From positions 1-20,998 of the forward strand of contig JAYTKJ010000529.1 of the NCBI GenBank assembly GCA_043730365.1: 20,998 nucleotides of DNA, written 5' to 3'. The position numbers and the translations under genes were made by a program. Source of the stretch: VFZP01 sp043730365. Lineage in GTDB: Bacteria; Acidobacteriota; Terriglobia; Bryobacterales; Bryobacteraceae. Positions 1 through 8,548 of the stretch are shown here, piece after piece. How positions within the stretch are numbered: position 1 is the stretch's first letter; each line of letters opens with the position of its first letter. The notes below the pieces were generated by a model that worked only from the letters and a program-made list of their open reading frames with translations, did not search any database and was not told the DNA's origin.

Positions 1-1200
1 ATCGATCGCGCGGGTTCCGAGTGCGATGTCCATCATGCGGCGCGTCGGCGCGGTCTCGGTGAAGTATAGGCCCACCGAAGACCGGTCCTCGCGCGGTTCA
101 CCGCCCGGTGCATAGTGGAGTTGCAAGACCAGGTCCGCATCCTTACGCAAGCGAACGGCTGCGCCTTCCGGATACTTCACCGCGCCGGTGCCGGGAGCCC
201 AACCACCGAGGCTGGACGACGGTAGAAAGCCTGGTACGCCAAAGCACGGATAGCCCGGCTCTGGTGTTTCGGCATCGCGGCGTCGAGCAGCGCGCGAGTG
301 GTCTACGAAGATGAGGGCGTGATGCACGGCGCGGGGCTCACCGGGCCGGAACTCGAAGCCCCGCACCCAACGGTCACGATCGAGCGACGCTGGGATGACG
401 AAGCAGCGGTACAGATCGGGCCCCGCGGCCGGCACGGCGAACGTGATCGGCATCGCTGCGATTGCGTCCGGTTTGCCGAGACCCCATTGGTCAACGGGCG
501 GTAACTCCGGCGGCGGATCTGATGGCGGCTTCCCTTCTGGAGCGCCCGCGCGGGACCACGCTGCCAACGTGCCAATCTCGAGCGGCGTCAATCGACGCTC
601 ACCTAGAAATTGCGGCGGGCCAGGGTCGGGCTTCCAGGGTGGCATCCGCCGCGCCGTTACGGCCTCCGCAAGAGCGGCTGCGCGGGGTGCCGCGTCTAAG
701 TAGGTGACGAGTGAAAACGGCGCCGCTCCTCCGGGCCGATGACACTCGACGCAGTGCTTTCGCAGCAACGCGGACGAGCCTTCATGAAACCCAGGGGCAT
801 TGATCCGAGGCTGCGTGACGAGACCGGATATCGCGCATCCCGTGGCGGCGATGAAAGGACGACGCACGGCGCGGCCAGCCAATAGATCCTCCAGCGCCTC
901 GCCTAAGCCGTCCACGCGGCCCCGGTATCGCGTCGCTCCTTTGGCGTCCAGCACCACGGCTTCCGGAGTTACGTGCACGCCGGTTTTGCGAGCTAATTTC
1001 AGTTCAGGATCGGCCTGCAGCGGAAACGGCGGCTTCCATGTTTGGAGCAGCTCCGGCGCCCATCGCCCGCTCACCACGGCGGTGAAGCGGACGCCCCGGG
1101 ATTCGTAAGTGGATTGCAACCCGGCCAGCGTCGGACGCGCGCGCTCGGAAAGCATGCAGCCCGGCGCCACGAAAACCAGGACCGTGGCCAGTACCTGCAT
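1..1200 (-). CDS. Redoxin / cytochrome c / copper monooxygenase-like fusion protein (3' end beyond window)
   Basis: An open minus-strand frame of 400 codons runs off the left edge. Residues 1-95 look like a thioredoxin-fold redoxin: a hydrophobic strand leads into a single Cys at C15 (APGC) and there is no CXXC. Residues about 138-222 carry a haem c motif CVECH (150-154) and a Met-Pro-Pro (M186) that could supply the axial ligand. Residues about 255-400 resemble the type II copper monooxygenase (PHM/DBH) fold, with a His-His pair at 293-294, a GGWAPG turn at 332-337 and an LHY at 361-363. The start is the ATG 5 bp after the patatin gene stop; the frame is closed further upstream at 1252-1254 and contains no other ATG, GTG or TTG. 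The short N-terminus has no obvious signal peptide, so the true start or export route is uncertain. Domain calls come from motif recognition; the substrate is unknown. It is probably cotranscribed with the patatin gene. Confidence 0.8.
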   Translation of the reverse strand, partial: MQVLATVLVFVAPGCMLSERARPTLAGLQSTYESRGVRFTAVVSGRWAPELLQTWKPPFPLQADPELKLARKTGVHVTPEAVVLDAKGATRYRGRVDGLGEALEDLLAGRAVRRPFIAATGCAISGLVTQPRINAPGFHEGSSALLRKHCVECHRPGGAAPFSLVTYLDAAPRAAALAEAVTARRMPPWKPDPGPPQFLGERRLTPLEIGTLAAWSRAGAPEGKPPSDPPPELPPVDQWGLGKPDAIAAMPITFAVPAAGPDLYRCFVIPASLDRDRWVRGFEFRPGEPRAVHHALIFVDHSRAARRRDAETPEPGYPCFGVPGFLPSSSLGGWAPGTGAVKYPEGAAVRLRKDADLVLQLHYAPGGEPREDRSSVGLYFTETAPTRRMMDIALGTRAID

Positions 1201-1205
1201 ATCGC

Positions 1206-3371
1206 TCAGAAGTATCGACCCAAGCGGAAGAAGAGTTTGCGCTGCCCTTGCTCACCGTAGGCGCCGCCGACAAAGAGAACGCCGATAGGTGTCTCGCCGA
1301 CAATTCCCGCCACGCCGTCATGATATGGCTTGTAGCGCCCGCCGGTGTTGAACGCCGACCCCAGTTCATAGGCGGCCGTGAGGTAAAGCCGCGCCAGATA
1401 CTGGTTTGGTTTTTGTGAGAGAGCGCGTAAGATGCCCACGTCCGAAAAATAGTAGTGGCTGCCGAAGTACTGTTGCGGTGCGAAGGCGCTCATCCGCAGC
1501 GGACCACCTATCGTGAAAGGCGCATAGAGATTCAAGGATGAAATCGTCGTGCCGCCAGCGAACTGGCCGGTGAGGTAGTAAGGGCCGCGCAACGGCTTGG
1601 CCCAACGCATCTCGGCATCGAGAATCGGAAAGCCGTCGCGCGTGGCTCCTGGGGCTTTGAAGACCCACTGCGCGCTCGTCGTCCAACGCATGCCTCTGGT
1701 GGCCACGACTGCGCTGTCCTGGCCCTCGTTCGCCCAGCGCGCCCGCAATCGGCTCACGTTGCCGCGCAGCGACGGCAATGACGGCACTCCGATCGTGACC
1801 GAATTTTTGAATTGGCTGAATTGATAACCGAACCGGAATTCTGAGAATCGACCCGCGGCGTAGCCAAGATCGAGGCTCGCGCCCACTTCGCGCGTGGCAA
1901 ATCGAGCTACCCGGTCGTTCCGTTCAAACAGATCGCGCGAAGACTTCTCCATGAAGCCTCGCGGCGCCACAAAGAATTTGGTTCCGTTGACCCGGTGAAA
2001 ATATTCGGTGGAAACCGTATCGCGGCCGCCGACCGAGAAGTCCGTGCGCCACTCCGATCCCGGGCCGCCGACATCGAGAAACGTCAGCCGGCCGCCGATG
2101 CCAAAGCGAAGGGTCTGCGAAGTGACGCCATCGATCAGCAGCGAAGTATTGAGAAAAGGCGGGCCGTGCGGCTTCTCCTTTACCGTAATGAGCAGCCCCT
2201 GCTTGCCATCGCGCTCGATCAGCCGGTAGCTGGCCGCTTCCCAGCGGCCCATGCCTGCCAGTCGCGTCAGTTCCTCGTCGAGTTGCTTGGGATCGATAGG
2301 CGCTCCCAACATATACCCGAGCCGTAGCTGCAGGTTTTTCTCAAGCGGCTTGTTGAGACCCGCGGCCGCAATGAACTCGGGCACGAATTTGGGTGCACGC
2401 CGCTTGCTTTGCCGGGCCGCCAAATATGCCTGCCATTCCGGTTCTGGTAGCGCGAAGCGTTTCAATAGATTCGCTTTAGCCGCGGCAGCCTGGTAGCCGC
2501 GCTCAACGAGTTCGGCTGAGCGATGGAAGTCGCCCGACGCGAACGAAGTGAGGTCCGGAATGATCACCACCTCGGCGTTGGCCATGGCGCGCATTTCGGC
2601 GCCGGAAAGCATGATATCGAGCGAACGATCGAACACGCCAAACAGCGAGTACTGGGTGCCGCGTTGCGCCAGCGGTACGTGGAGAGCCACGGCGATGACG
2701 ATTTCGACGCCCATCCGGCGTGTCGCGTTCACCGGCAGATTGTCGATAATGCCGCCATCCACGAGAACCTGATCGCCGCGGCGCACGGGTGCGAACAGGC
2801 CGGGCAAAGCCATGCCTGCGCGAAGCGCGTCGAATAGATCGCCCGACGAGAATTCAATTTGCTTAGCCGAGTTGAGATCGGTGGCCACGCTGCGGAACGG
2901 AGTGGGCAAATCGTCAAAGGTCTGCATGTCCGTATAGGCGCCGGCGATGCGGCTGAGCAACAATCCCACGCCATGGCCCGCCGAAAGCGCGGCGGGAATC
3001 TGCAGCGAACGGTTCTTGATGCCGAACTCGAGTTGATTGGGAAACTCGCGCCGGTCCTCCTTGCGCCGAAACGCCAACTGTCGAAACGGCGGTGAGCGCT
3101 GCAATGTGGCCGTCCAATCGATGCCAGAAAGAAACTGCGCAATCTCCTGCGCGCTGGCGCCGGTGGCGAACATACCGCCCACCAGTCCACCCATGCTGGC
3201 GCCGGCCACGGCGTCAATCGGGATCCGGTTTTCCTCGAGCCACTTGATTACCCCGACATGGGCCAAACCCAAGGCCGAGCCTCCTGCGAGCGCGAGCCCT
3301 ATTTTAGGGCGCTCCGGCGGGGCCGCAACCAGGATCGAAACTGAGAGGAACAGGTAAACCAGGCGGGCCAT
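1206..3371 (-). CDS. Patatin-like phospholipase with POTRA-like segment and C-terminal outer-membrane barrel (PlpD/type Vd-like)
   Basis: A 721-residue protein. It starts with a short signal peptide (residues 1-17, ending VAA) and then a patatin domain: glycine-rich oxyanion loop at 29-40 (AGGSALGLAHVG), nucleophile motif GASMG with S59, and catalytic Asp in DGG at 205-207. Residues about 330-400 resemble a POTRA repeat. Residues about 405-721 have the alternating pattern of a BamA/Omp85-type surface-antigen barrel and end in Phe, as BAM substrates usually do. This is the layout of Pseudomonas PlpD, where the barrel places the lipase at the outer membrane or outside the cell. The open frame continues 250 codons upstream, but that part overlaps the divergent cytochrome gene, and the signal peptide begins exactly at the ATG at 3371. 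The redoxin-copper gene follows after 5 bp. Lipase activity is family knowledge; the substrate is unknown. Confidence 0.9.
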   Translation of the reverse strand: MARLVYLFLSVSILVAAPPERPKIGLALAGGSALGLAHVGVIKWLEENRIPIDAVAGASMGGLVGGMFATGASAQEIAQFLSGIDWTATLQRSPPFRQLAFRRKEDRREFPNQLEFGIKNRSLQIPAALSAGHGVGLLLSRIAGAYTDMQTFDDLPTPFRSVATDLNSAKQIEFSSGDLFDALRAGMALPGLFAPVRRGDQVLVDGGIIDNLPVNATRRMGVEIVIAVALHVPLAQRGTQYSLFGVFDRSLDIMLSGAEMRAMANAEVVIIPDLTSFASGDFHRSAELVERGYQAAAAKANLLKRFALPEPEWQAYLAARQSKRRAPKFVPEFIAAAGLNKPLEKNLQLRLGYMLGAPIDPKQLDEELTRLAGMGRWEAASYRLIERDGKQGLLITVKEKPHGPPFLNTSLLIDGVTSQTLRFGIGGRLTFLDVGGPGSEWRTDFSVGGRDTVSTEYFHRVNGTKFFVAPRGFMEKSSRDLFERNDRVARFATREVGASLDLGYAAGRFSEFRFGYQFSQFKNSVTIGVPSLPSLRGNVSRLRARWANEGQDSAVVATRGMRWTTSAQWVFKAPGATRDGFPILDAEMRWAKPLRGPYYLTGQFAGGTTISSLNLYAPFTIGGPLRMSAFAPQQYFGSHYYFSDVGILRALSQKPNQYLARLYLTAAYELGSAFNTGGRYKPYHDGVAGIVGETPIGVLFVGGAYGEQGQRKLFFRLGRYF

Positions 3372-3401
3372 CGAGTTGATACCCTGAGGATACCAATCAC
3401 C
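3372..3401. promoter_or_regulatory. 30-bp divergent intergenic region (patatin / planctomycete-type cytochrome)
   Basis: Only 30 bases separate the two divergent start codons. On the plus strand a GAGG lies about a dozen bases before the cytochrome ATG. On the minus strand an AGGG lies at a similar distance before the patatin ATG. There is no room for two complete non-overlapping promoters, so promoter elements must overlap each other or reach into the 5' coding ends. I see no convincing -35/-10 pair. Confidence 0.35.
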
Positions 3402-6400
3402 ATGCAAGTTCGTGCGTTGGCTCTCATTCTTATTCCCGCCGCCTTGTTGGCGGCCCCCGTAGATTTCGTCCGGGACGTGCAGCCTGTGCTGCAAAAGACC
3501 TGCCTTGGCTGTCATGGCGCCAAGAGCCAGATGGCTGGACTGCGCCTCGACGGGCGCACGGCGGCGATGCGCGGCGGACAATCGGGCCGAATCATTGTGC
3601 CGGGGAAGAGCGCCGAGTCGTCGCTCTACACGCGAGTGGCTGGTCTGGGCGAACAGGCGCGGATGCCAATGGCCATGCCGCCGCTTGGTGCGGCCGAGAT
3701 CGCCGCGATCAAGCAATGGATTGACGAAGGCGCGGTGTGGCCGGACGCCGCCGCGGGCGCCGATGCTACGGTCGGCAAGCATTGGGCTTTCGTGCCGCCC
3801 GTTCGCGCGGCCTTGCCGAAATTTTCGCGGCAACCAGTCGATGCGTTCGTGCTGGCGCGGCTCGACAAGGAAGGATTGAAGTTTTCTCCCGAGGCAGACC
3901 GCCCTACCCTGCTGCGCCGCTTGAGCCTGGATTTGATCGGCCTGCCGCCCACCGCCGCCGAAGTGGATGCCTTCTTGGCCGACAAGACTCCCAACGCCTA
4001 CGAGAAGCAGGTCGATCGCCTGTTGCAATCGCCTCACTACGGTGAACGCTGGGCGCGTCATTGGCTCGATGCGGCCCGCTATGCCGACTCGGATGGCTTT
4101 GAAAAAGACAAGCAACGCCAAGTCTGGTTTTTCCGGGACTGGGTGATCAACGCCTTCAATCGGGATCTGCCTTACAACCAGTTCCTCATCGAACAGCTCG
4201 CCGGCGACATGCTACCCAACGCCACGCAGGATCAGAAGGTAGCCACGGGTTTCCTGCGCAACTCCATGATCAATGAGGAAGGCGGTATCGATCCGGAACA
4301 GTTCCGGATGGAGGCGATGTTTGATCGTATGGACGCGATAGGCAAGGCGATGCTCGGGCTTACGGTGAACTGCGCGCAGTGCCACAACCACAAGTACGAC
4401 CCGTTTCTGCACGAAGATTACTATCGCCTCTTTGCATTCCTCAACAACGCGCACGAGTCCAACATGGCCGCTTACACGCCGGATGAATTGCAGAAGCGGG
4501 CCGAGATCTTCCGCCGCGTTCGTGAGATTGAAAGCGAGTTGCAGCATCGTTCGCCGGACTGGGTGGAACGGATGACCAAGTGGGAAGCGCGCGTGAAAGG
4601 CGATCAGCCGGAGTGGGTACAACTGGAGCCGGCTGTGGATGACATCTCTAACGGCGGCCAGAAGTATCTGCCTATGGGCGACGCTTCCTTCCTCGCGCAA
4701 GGCTATGCCCCAACCAAGCACAAAGTAAAGATGACGGTGAAGACCAGCCTTGCCCGAATCGGCTCATTCCGGATCGAATTGCTCAACGATGCCAATCTTC
4801 CGCTGAATGGCCCCGGGCGCTCCATCAAGGGCACGGGCGCGTTGACCGAGTTCGAAGTCGAGGCCCTGCCCGTAGGCGCTGCCGCTGACGCCAAGCCCGT
4901 GAAGGTGCCGCTGGCGCGCGCCACCGCGGACGTAAATCCACCGGAGCGCGAACTGGACGCGATCTTCTACGACAAGTCGAACCGCCGCCGAGTGACTGGT
5001 CCCATCGAGTTCGCGATTGACCATAACAACGACACCGCCTGGGGTATTGACGCCGGGCCGGGCCGGACCAATGTGCCGCGCAAGGCCGTGTTCAATGCCG
5101 AGAAACCAATCGAAAACACCGCTGGCACGGTGTTGACTTTCTATCTCTCCCAGAACCACGGCGGCTGGAACAGCGACGACAACATGAGTCACAACCTTGG
5201 CCGGTTTCGGCTGTCGGTGACGGCAGATTCGCAGGCCACGGCCGATCCTTTGCCGGCAGGAGTGCGCGAAATTCTGGCGATCCCGGTCGCGCAACGAAGC
5301 GCCGCGCAGACGCAGGCTGTGTTCGGTTACTGGCGCACTACCGAGCCTCAGTGGAAAGATGCCAACGCCCGCATCGAGGCGCTGTGGCAAGAGCATCCCA
5401 CCGGTTCATCGCAACTCGTGCTCAATGCGCGAGACCGGATGCGGAACACCACCATTTTGACGCGCGGCGATTTTCTCAAGCCCGGCAAGGCAGTTGAATC
5501 CGGTGTGCCGGCTTTCCTGAATCCGCTCCCGGCGAACGCGGATAGTTCGCGGCTGACGCTGGCGCGTTGGATGACGGACCGCCAGGCACCCACCACGGCG
5601 CGGGCCTTCGTCAATCGCGTCTGGCAGAGTTACTTCGGAACCGGCATCGTGGCTACGGCGGAAGACTTTGGTAAGCAGAGTGAGACGCCCTCGCATGTCG
5701 AACTGCTGGACTGGCTGGCCGTGGAGTTCATGGAGCCATCGGTCAAGACTGCGCAGCCATGGAGCGTCAAGCATCTTCAGCGGCTCATTGTGACGTCGAA
5801 GACCTACCGGCAGTCGTCAGTGGTTACGCCGGAGTTACTCGCCAAAGATCCTTACAACCGCTTGTTGGCGCGAGGACCTCGACAGCGCGTGGAAGGCGAA
5901 ATCGTGCGGGACATCACGCTGGCGGCCAGCGGGCTGTTGAATCCCAAGATCGGCGGGCGCAGCGTGTATCCGCCCGCACCCGACTTTCTGTTCCAGCCTC
6001 CCACCAGCTATGGGCCTAAGCAGTGGCATGAAGAAATGGGAGAAGACCGCTATCGCCGCGCGCTTTATACGCACCGCTATCGCTCGGTGCCCTATCCGAT
6101 GTTGCAGAACTTCGATGCGCCCAACGGCGATGCCTCCTGCGTGCGGCGTTCGCGCTCCAATACTCCGTTGCAGGCGTTGACCTCATTGAACGAACCGCTG
6201 TTTATGGAAGCAGCCCGCGCTCTAGCCCGCAAGACTCTGGCGGAGGGTGGCATGAGCGAGCCGGAGCGGCTTACTTTCGCTTTCCGCCGCGTGCTCTCTC
6301 GCCCGCCGACTGCGCCAGAGAAGAGAGATCTGCTGGCGCTGCTGGAAAAGCAGACGCAGCGGTTTGCGGGTAGCGTCAACTCGGCATGGGAGATGGCCGC

Positions 6401-6518
6401 GCCCAATTCCTGGGAACGCCTCCCGCTGCCGCCGCGGGCCACCATCGCGCAGATGGCCGCCTGGACCACCGTCTCGCGCGTGCTGCTGAACCTCGACGAA
6501 ACGATCACCAAGGAGTAA
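3402..6518 (+). CDS. PSD1 and planctomycete-type cytochrome c domain protein (PSCyt1-DUF1549-DUF1553)
   Basis: A 1038-residue exported protein. A signal peptide covers residues 1-18 (ends LLAAP). The PSCyt1 cytochrome domain (about 22-112) has a haem motif CLGCH at 34-38 and Met-rich MPMAMPP near 89-94. The DUF1549 region (about 145-350) has the GERWARHWLD signature and a second CXXCH, CAQCH, at 324-328. A beta-rich middle part follows (about 380-700). DUF1553 (about 713-985) carries the EDFG and PSHVELLDWLA signatures. Order and length are typical of this family, which is abundant in Planctomycetes and Solibacter-like Acidobacteria. These proteins are nearly always followed by a DUF1501 gene, as here, 5 bp downstream. 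A role in periplasmic oxidation linked to polymer breakdown has been suggested for the family, but the reaction is not established. Confidence 0.93.
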   Translation: MQVRALALILIPAALLAAPVDFVRDVQPVLQKTCLGCHGAKSQMAGLRLDGRTAAMRGGQSGRIIVPGKSAESSLYTRVAGLGEQARMPMAMPPLGAAEIAAIKQWIDEGAVWPDAAAGADATVGKHWAFVPPVRAALPKFSRQPVDAFVLARLDKEGLKFSPEADRPTLLRRLSLDLIGLPPTAAEVDAFLADKTPNAYEKQVDRLLQSPHYGERWARHWLDAARYADSDGFEKDKQRQVWFFRDWVINAFNRDLPYNQFLIEQLAGDMLPNATQDQKVATGFLRNSMINEEGGIDPEQFRMEAMFDRMDAIGKAMLGLTVNCAQCHNHKYDPFLHEDYYRLFAFLNNAHESNMAAYTPDELQKRAEIFRRVREIESELQHRSPDWVERMTKWEARVKGDQPEWVQLEPAVDDISNGGQKYLPMGDASFLAQGYAPTKHKVKMTVKTSLARIGSFRIELLNDANLPLNGPGRSIKGTGALTEFEVEALPVGAAADAKPVKVPLARATADVNPPERELDAIFYDKSNRRRVTGPIEFAIDHNNDTAWGIDAGPGRTNVPRKAVFNAEKPIENTAGTVLTFYLSQNHGGWNSDDNMSHNLGRFRLSVTADSQATADPLPAGVREILAIPVAQRSAAQTQAVFGYWRTTEPQWKDANARIEALWQEHPTGSSQLVLNARDRMRNTTILTRGDFLKPGKAVESGVPAFLNPLPANADSSRLTLARWMTDRQAPTTARAFVNRVWQSYFGTGIVATAEDFGKQSETPSHVELLDWLAVEFMEPSVKTAQPWSVKHLQRLIVTSKTYRQSSVVTPELLAKDPYNRLLARGPRQRVEGEIVRDITLAASGLLNPKIGGRSVYPPAPDFLFQPPTSYGPKQWHEEMGEDRYRRALYTHRYRSVPYPMLQNFDAPNGDASCVRRSRSNTPLQALTSLNEPLFMEAARALARKTLAEGGMSEPERLTFAFRRVLSRPPTAPEKRDLLALLEKQTQRFAGSVNSAWEMAAPNSWERLPLPPRATIAQMAAWTTVSRVLLNLDETITKE
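6511..6515 (+). promoter_or_regulatory. Ribosome binding site of the DUF1501 gene, at the cytochrome stop codon
   Basis: AGGAG lies in the last codons of the upstream gene, directly before its TAA, with 8 bases to the ATG at 6524. It decides the start: the frame is open from 6386, but only this ATG has a good Shine-Dalgarno and is followed at once by the twin-arginine signal. Confidence 0.8.
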
Positions 6519-6523
6519 GTCAC

Positions 6524-7930
6524 ATGCCAAAGCCCAACTTCATCGCGCGACGCTGGTTTCTGGAACAATGTGGCGTGGGTCTGGGCGCGGCGGCGCTGGC
6601 CGATCTAGCGGCAGCGGCTCCTCCGCCCGCCGCCGCGGGCATCGATCCCATGGCTCCTAAGCAGGGGCACTTCGAGGGCAAGGCCAAGTCCGTCATCTTC
6701 CTCTTCATGGCCGGCGCGCCGAGTCACCTGGAGATGTGGGACTACAAGCCGATGCTGGAGAAATTCTCTGGCACGCTGCCGCCACCTGACTTGCTCAAGG
6801 GATATCGCGCCGCCTTCATCAATCCGAATTCGAAGCTGCTCGGCCCCAAGTTCAAGTTCAAGCAATATGGCAGGTCCGGCGCGTGGGCTACGGACCTGAT
6901 CCCGCACACGTCAGCCATTGTCGATGACCTGACGATCGTGAAATCGATGGTGACCGACGCCTTTAATCACGCGCCCGGCCAACTGATGATGAACACCGGC
7001 GCTCAGATTTTCGGACGGCCCAGTATGGGCTCTTGGGTGACCTACGGGCTCGGCAGCGAGTCGCGCGATTTGCCCGCGTTCGTCGTCTTCAGCTCTGGCA
7101 AGAAGGGCCCGAGTGGCGGCAACTCTTGCTGGGGCTCGGGCTTTCTGCCGACGGTTCATCAGGGTGTGCAATTCCGCGGCACCGGTGACCCGGTACTGTA
7201 TCTTTCCAATCCTCCGGGCGTGGACAACCAGACGCAGCGCGATTCGCTAGACACGATTCAGAAACTCAATCGCATGCGCCTCGACACGGTAGGCGACCCG
7301 GAGATTGCCACGCGCATCAACTCCTTTGAGATGGCGTTCCGCATGCAGTCGAGCGCGCCGGACTTGGTGGATCTCACCAAGGAGCCGCAGCATATTCTCG
7401 ATTCATACGGCGCCCAACCCGGCAAGCCGTCGTTTGCCAACAACTGCCTGCTGGCGCGCCGGCTGGTGGAGCGCGGTGTCCGCTTCGTACAGCTTTATCA
7501 CGAGGCGTGGGACCAGCACGGCAATCTGGTGAAAGACATCACCGCCAATTGCAAGGATACGGATCAGGCCTGCGCGGCATTGATCAAGGATCTCAAGCAG
7601 CGCGGACTGCTTGACTCGACCTTGGTGGTCTGGGGCGGAGAATTCGGGCGCACTCCCATGGTGCAAGGCGGCGATGACGGCCGCGACCATCACCCCAACG
7701 CCTTCACGATGTGGATGGCGGGCGGGGGCATGAAGCCGGGCGTTGTCCTCGGCGAGACGGACGACCTGGGCTTCAATGTCACCAAGGATAAAGTCCACGT
7801 GCACGATCTTCACGCGACGATGATGCACGCGCTTGGCTTCGATCACACGAAGCTGACGTACCGTTTTCAGGGCCGCGATTTCCGGTTGACGGACGTGCAC
7901 GGCAACGTGGTGAAGGAACTACTGGCGTAA
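6524..7930 (+). CDS. DUF1501 family protein with Tat signal
   Basis: A 468-residue protein. The N-terminus is a twin-arginine signal: residues 8-14 read ARRWFLE, followed by an Ala-rich hydrophobic stretch to about residue 38, so it is likely exported folded. The body shows DUF1501 hallmarks: FMAGAPSHLEMWD after the signal, WGGEFGRTP near residue 370, and a GRDHHP-AGGG block starting near 386, then a C-terminal HDLHATMMHALG region. DUF1501 belongs to the alkaline phosphatase/sulfatase-like superfamily, but a catalytic activity has not been established for it. It is translationally linked to the PSD1 cytochrome gene (5-bp gap), the standard arrangement. Its 3' end overlaps the convergent GNAT gene by 12 bp, leaving no room for a separate terminator. 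Confidence 0.93.
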   Translation: MPKPNFIARRWFLEQCGVGLGAAALADLAAAAPPPAAAGIDPMAPKQGHFEGKAKSVIFLFMAGAPSHLEMWDYKPMLEKFSGTLPPPDLLKGYRAAFINPNSKLLGPKFKFKQYGRSGAWATDLIPHTSAIVDDLTIVKSMVTDAFNHAPGQLMMNTGAQIFGRPSMGSWVTYGLGSESRDLPAFVVFSSGKKGPSGGNSCWGSGFLPTVHQGVQFRGTGDPVLYLSNPPGVDNQTQRDSLDTIQKLNRMRLDTVGDPEIATRINSFEMAFRMQSSAPDLVDLTKEPQHILDSYGAQPGKPSFANNCLLARRLVERGVRFVQLYHEAWDQHGNLVKDITANCKDTDQACAALIKDLKQRGLLDSTLVVWGGEFGRTPMVQGGDDGRDHHPNAFTMWMAGGGMKPGVVLGETDDLGFNVTKDKVHVHDLHATMMHALGFDHTKLTYRFQGRDFRLTDVHGNVVKELLA

Positions 7931-8413
7931 TTTCAAAATCATTTCGTTGGTGGCCTTGAAGCCAAGCGAATCATAGAGCGGCCGGCCATCGGAGCTGGCA
8001 TGCAGCAAGACTGCGGTCCATCCCAACTCGCGGCAAAGGTTCAACAAGGCTTGCATGACCATTCGCGCCAGCCCGCGCCTCCGATGACTTGGCTCGGTGT
8101 ACACATTCACGATCCAGGACCGTCGCCGGGAAGCATCGAGTGGTCCAGTGTGGAACTGGTGGCTGATGATGCCGCCGCCAGCCACCACGCGATTTGAGTT
8201 ATCCACCGCGAAGAAGCCGCGATACCGGCCGTCGGCAAGGGCGGTTCGGAAGAGATCCCGGTTGGCTTCAATGGCAGCGTGGCACGCGCCGGGTTCGAAG
8301 CCCATCTCGATGAACATCTCGTGCCGTTGGTTGAGGACCAATTCCAGATCGCTGGCTTCAACCGGACGCAAGGTGTAGCCGCCTGCGTTTTTCACAGCCT
8401 TCCATTGTCGCAC
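7919..8413 (-). CDS. GNAT family N-acetyltransferase
   Basis: A 164-residue single-domain GNAT protein. After a first strand TLRPVEASD (14-22), the acetyl-CoA binding motif A is seen as VYTEPSHRRRGLARMVM (104-120), with RRRGLA forming the pyrophosphate loop. The C-terminal YDSLGF is typical of the family's last helix-strand. The start is a GTG at 8413; no strong Shine-Dalgarno precedes it, and a GTG six codons later is an alternative. The gene stands alone, convergent with the DUF1501 gene (12-bp overlap of the 3' ends). The substrate cannot be predicted from sequence. The 135 bp upstream, to the next gene, hold no feature I can support. Confidence 0.85.
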   Translation of the reverse strand: MRQWKAVKNAGGYTLRPVEASDLELVLNQRHEMFIEMGFEPGACHAAIEANRDLFRTALADGRYRGFFAVDNSNRVVAGGGIISHQFHTGPLDASRRRSWIVNVYTEPSHRRRGLARMVMQALLNLCRELGWTAVLLHASSDGRPLYDSLGFKATNEMILKLRQ

Positions 8414-8548
8414 TCGAAATTTGGGGGCCGTCTCTATGGCCTTCGGGCACCCCCCTACTTCATGCCTGATGGCGGTCGCGGCACAATTCCGTCAGACTGG
8501 TAGGTGCTCGCGAAAGTTCCCGTGATAAACCTGCGCTAGTCGACCACA

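Noticed and set aside
1004..1369. 121-codon minus-strand ORF spanning the patatin/redoxin junction
   Set aside because: Out of frame with both recognised proteins and without any motif.
3372..4121. Minus-strand frame extending 250 codons upstream of the patatin start
   Set aside because: It is antisense to the well-supported cytochrome gene, shows no family similarity, and the signal peptide starts at 3371.
4764..5396. 210-codon minus-strand ORF inside the PSD1 gene
   Set aside because: Antisense shadow; the plus strand encodes a continuous recognisable protein here.
8414..8548. 135-bp gap between the GNAT and propeller genes searched for RNA or regulatory structure
   Set aside because: Only a loose GATAAA and short G or C runs are visible; no paired stem, repeat or promoter pair is convincing.
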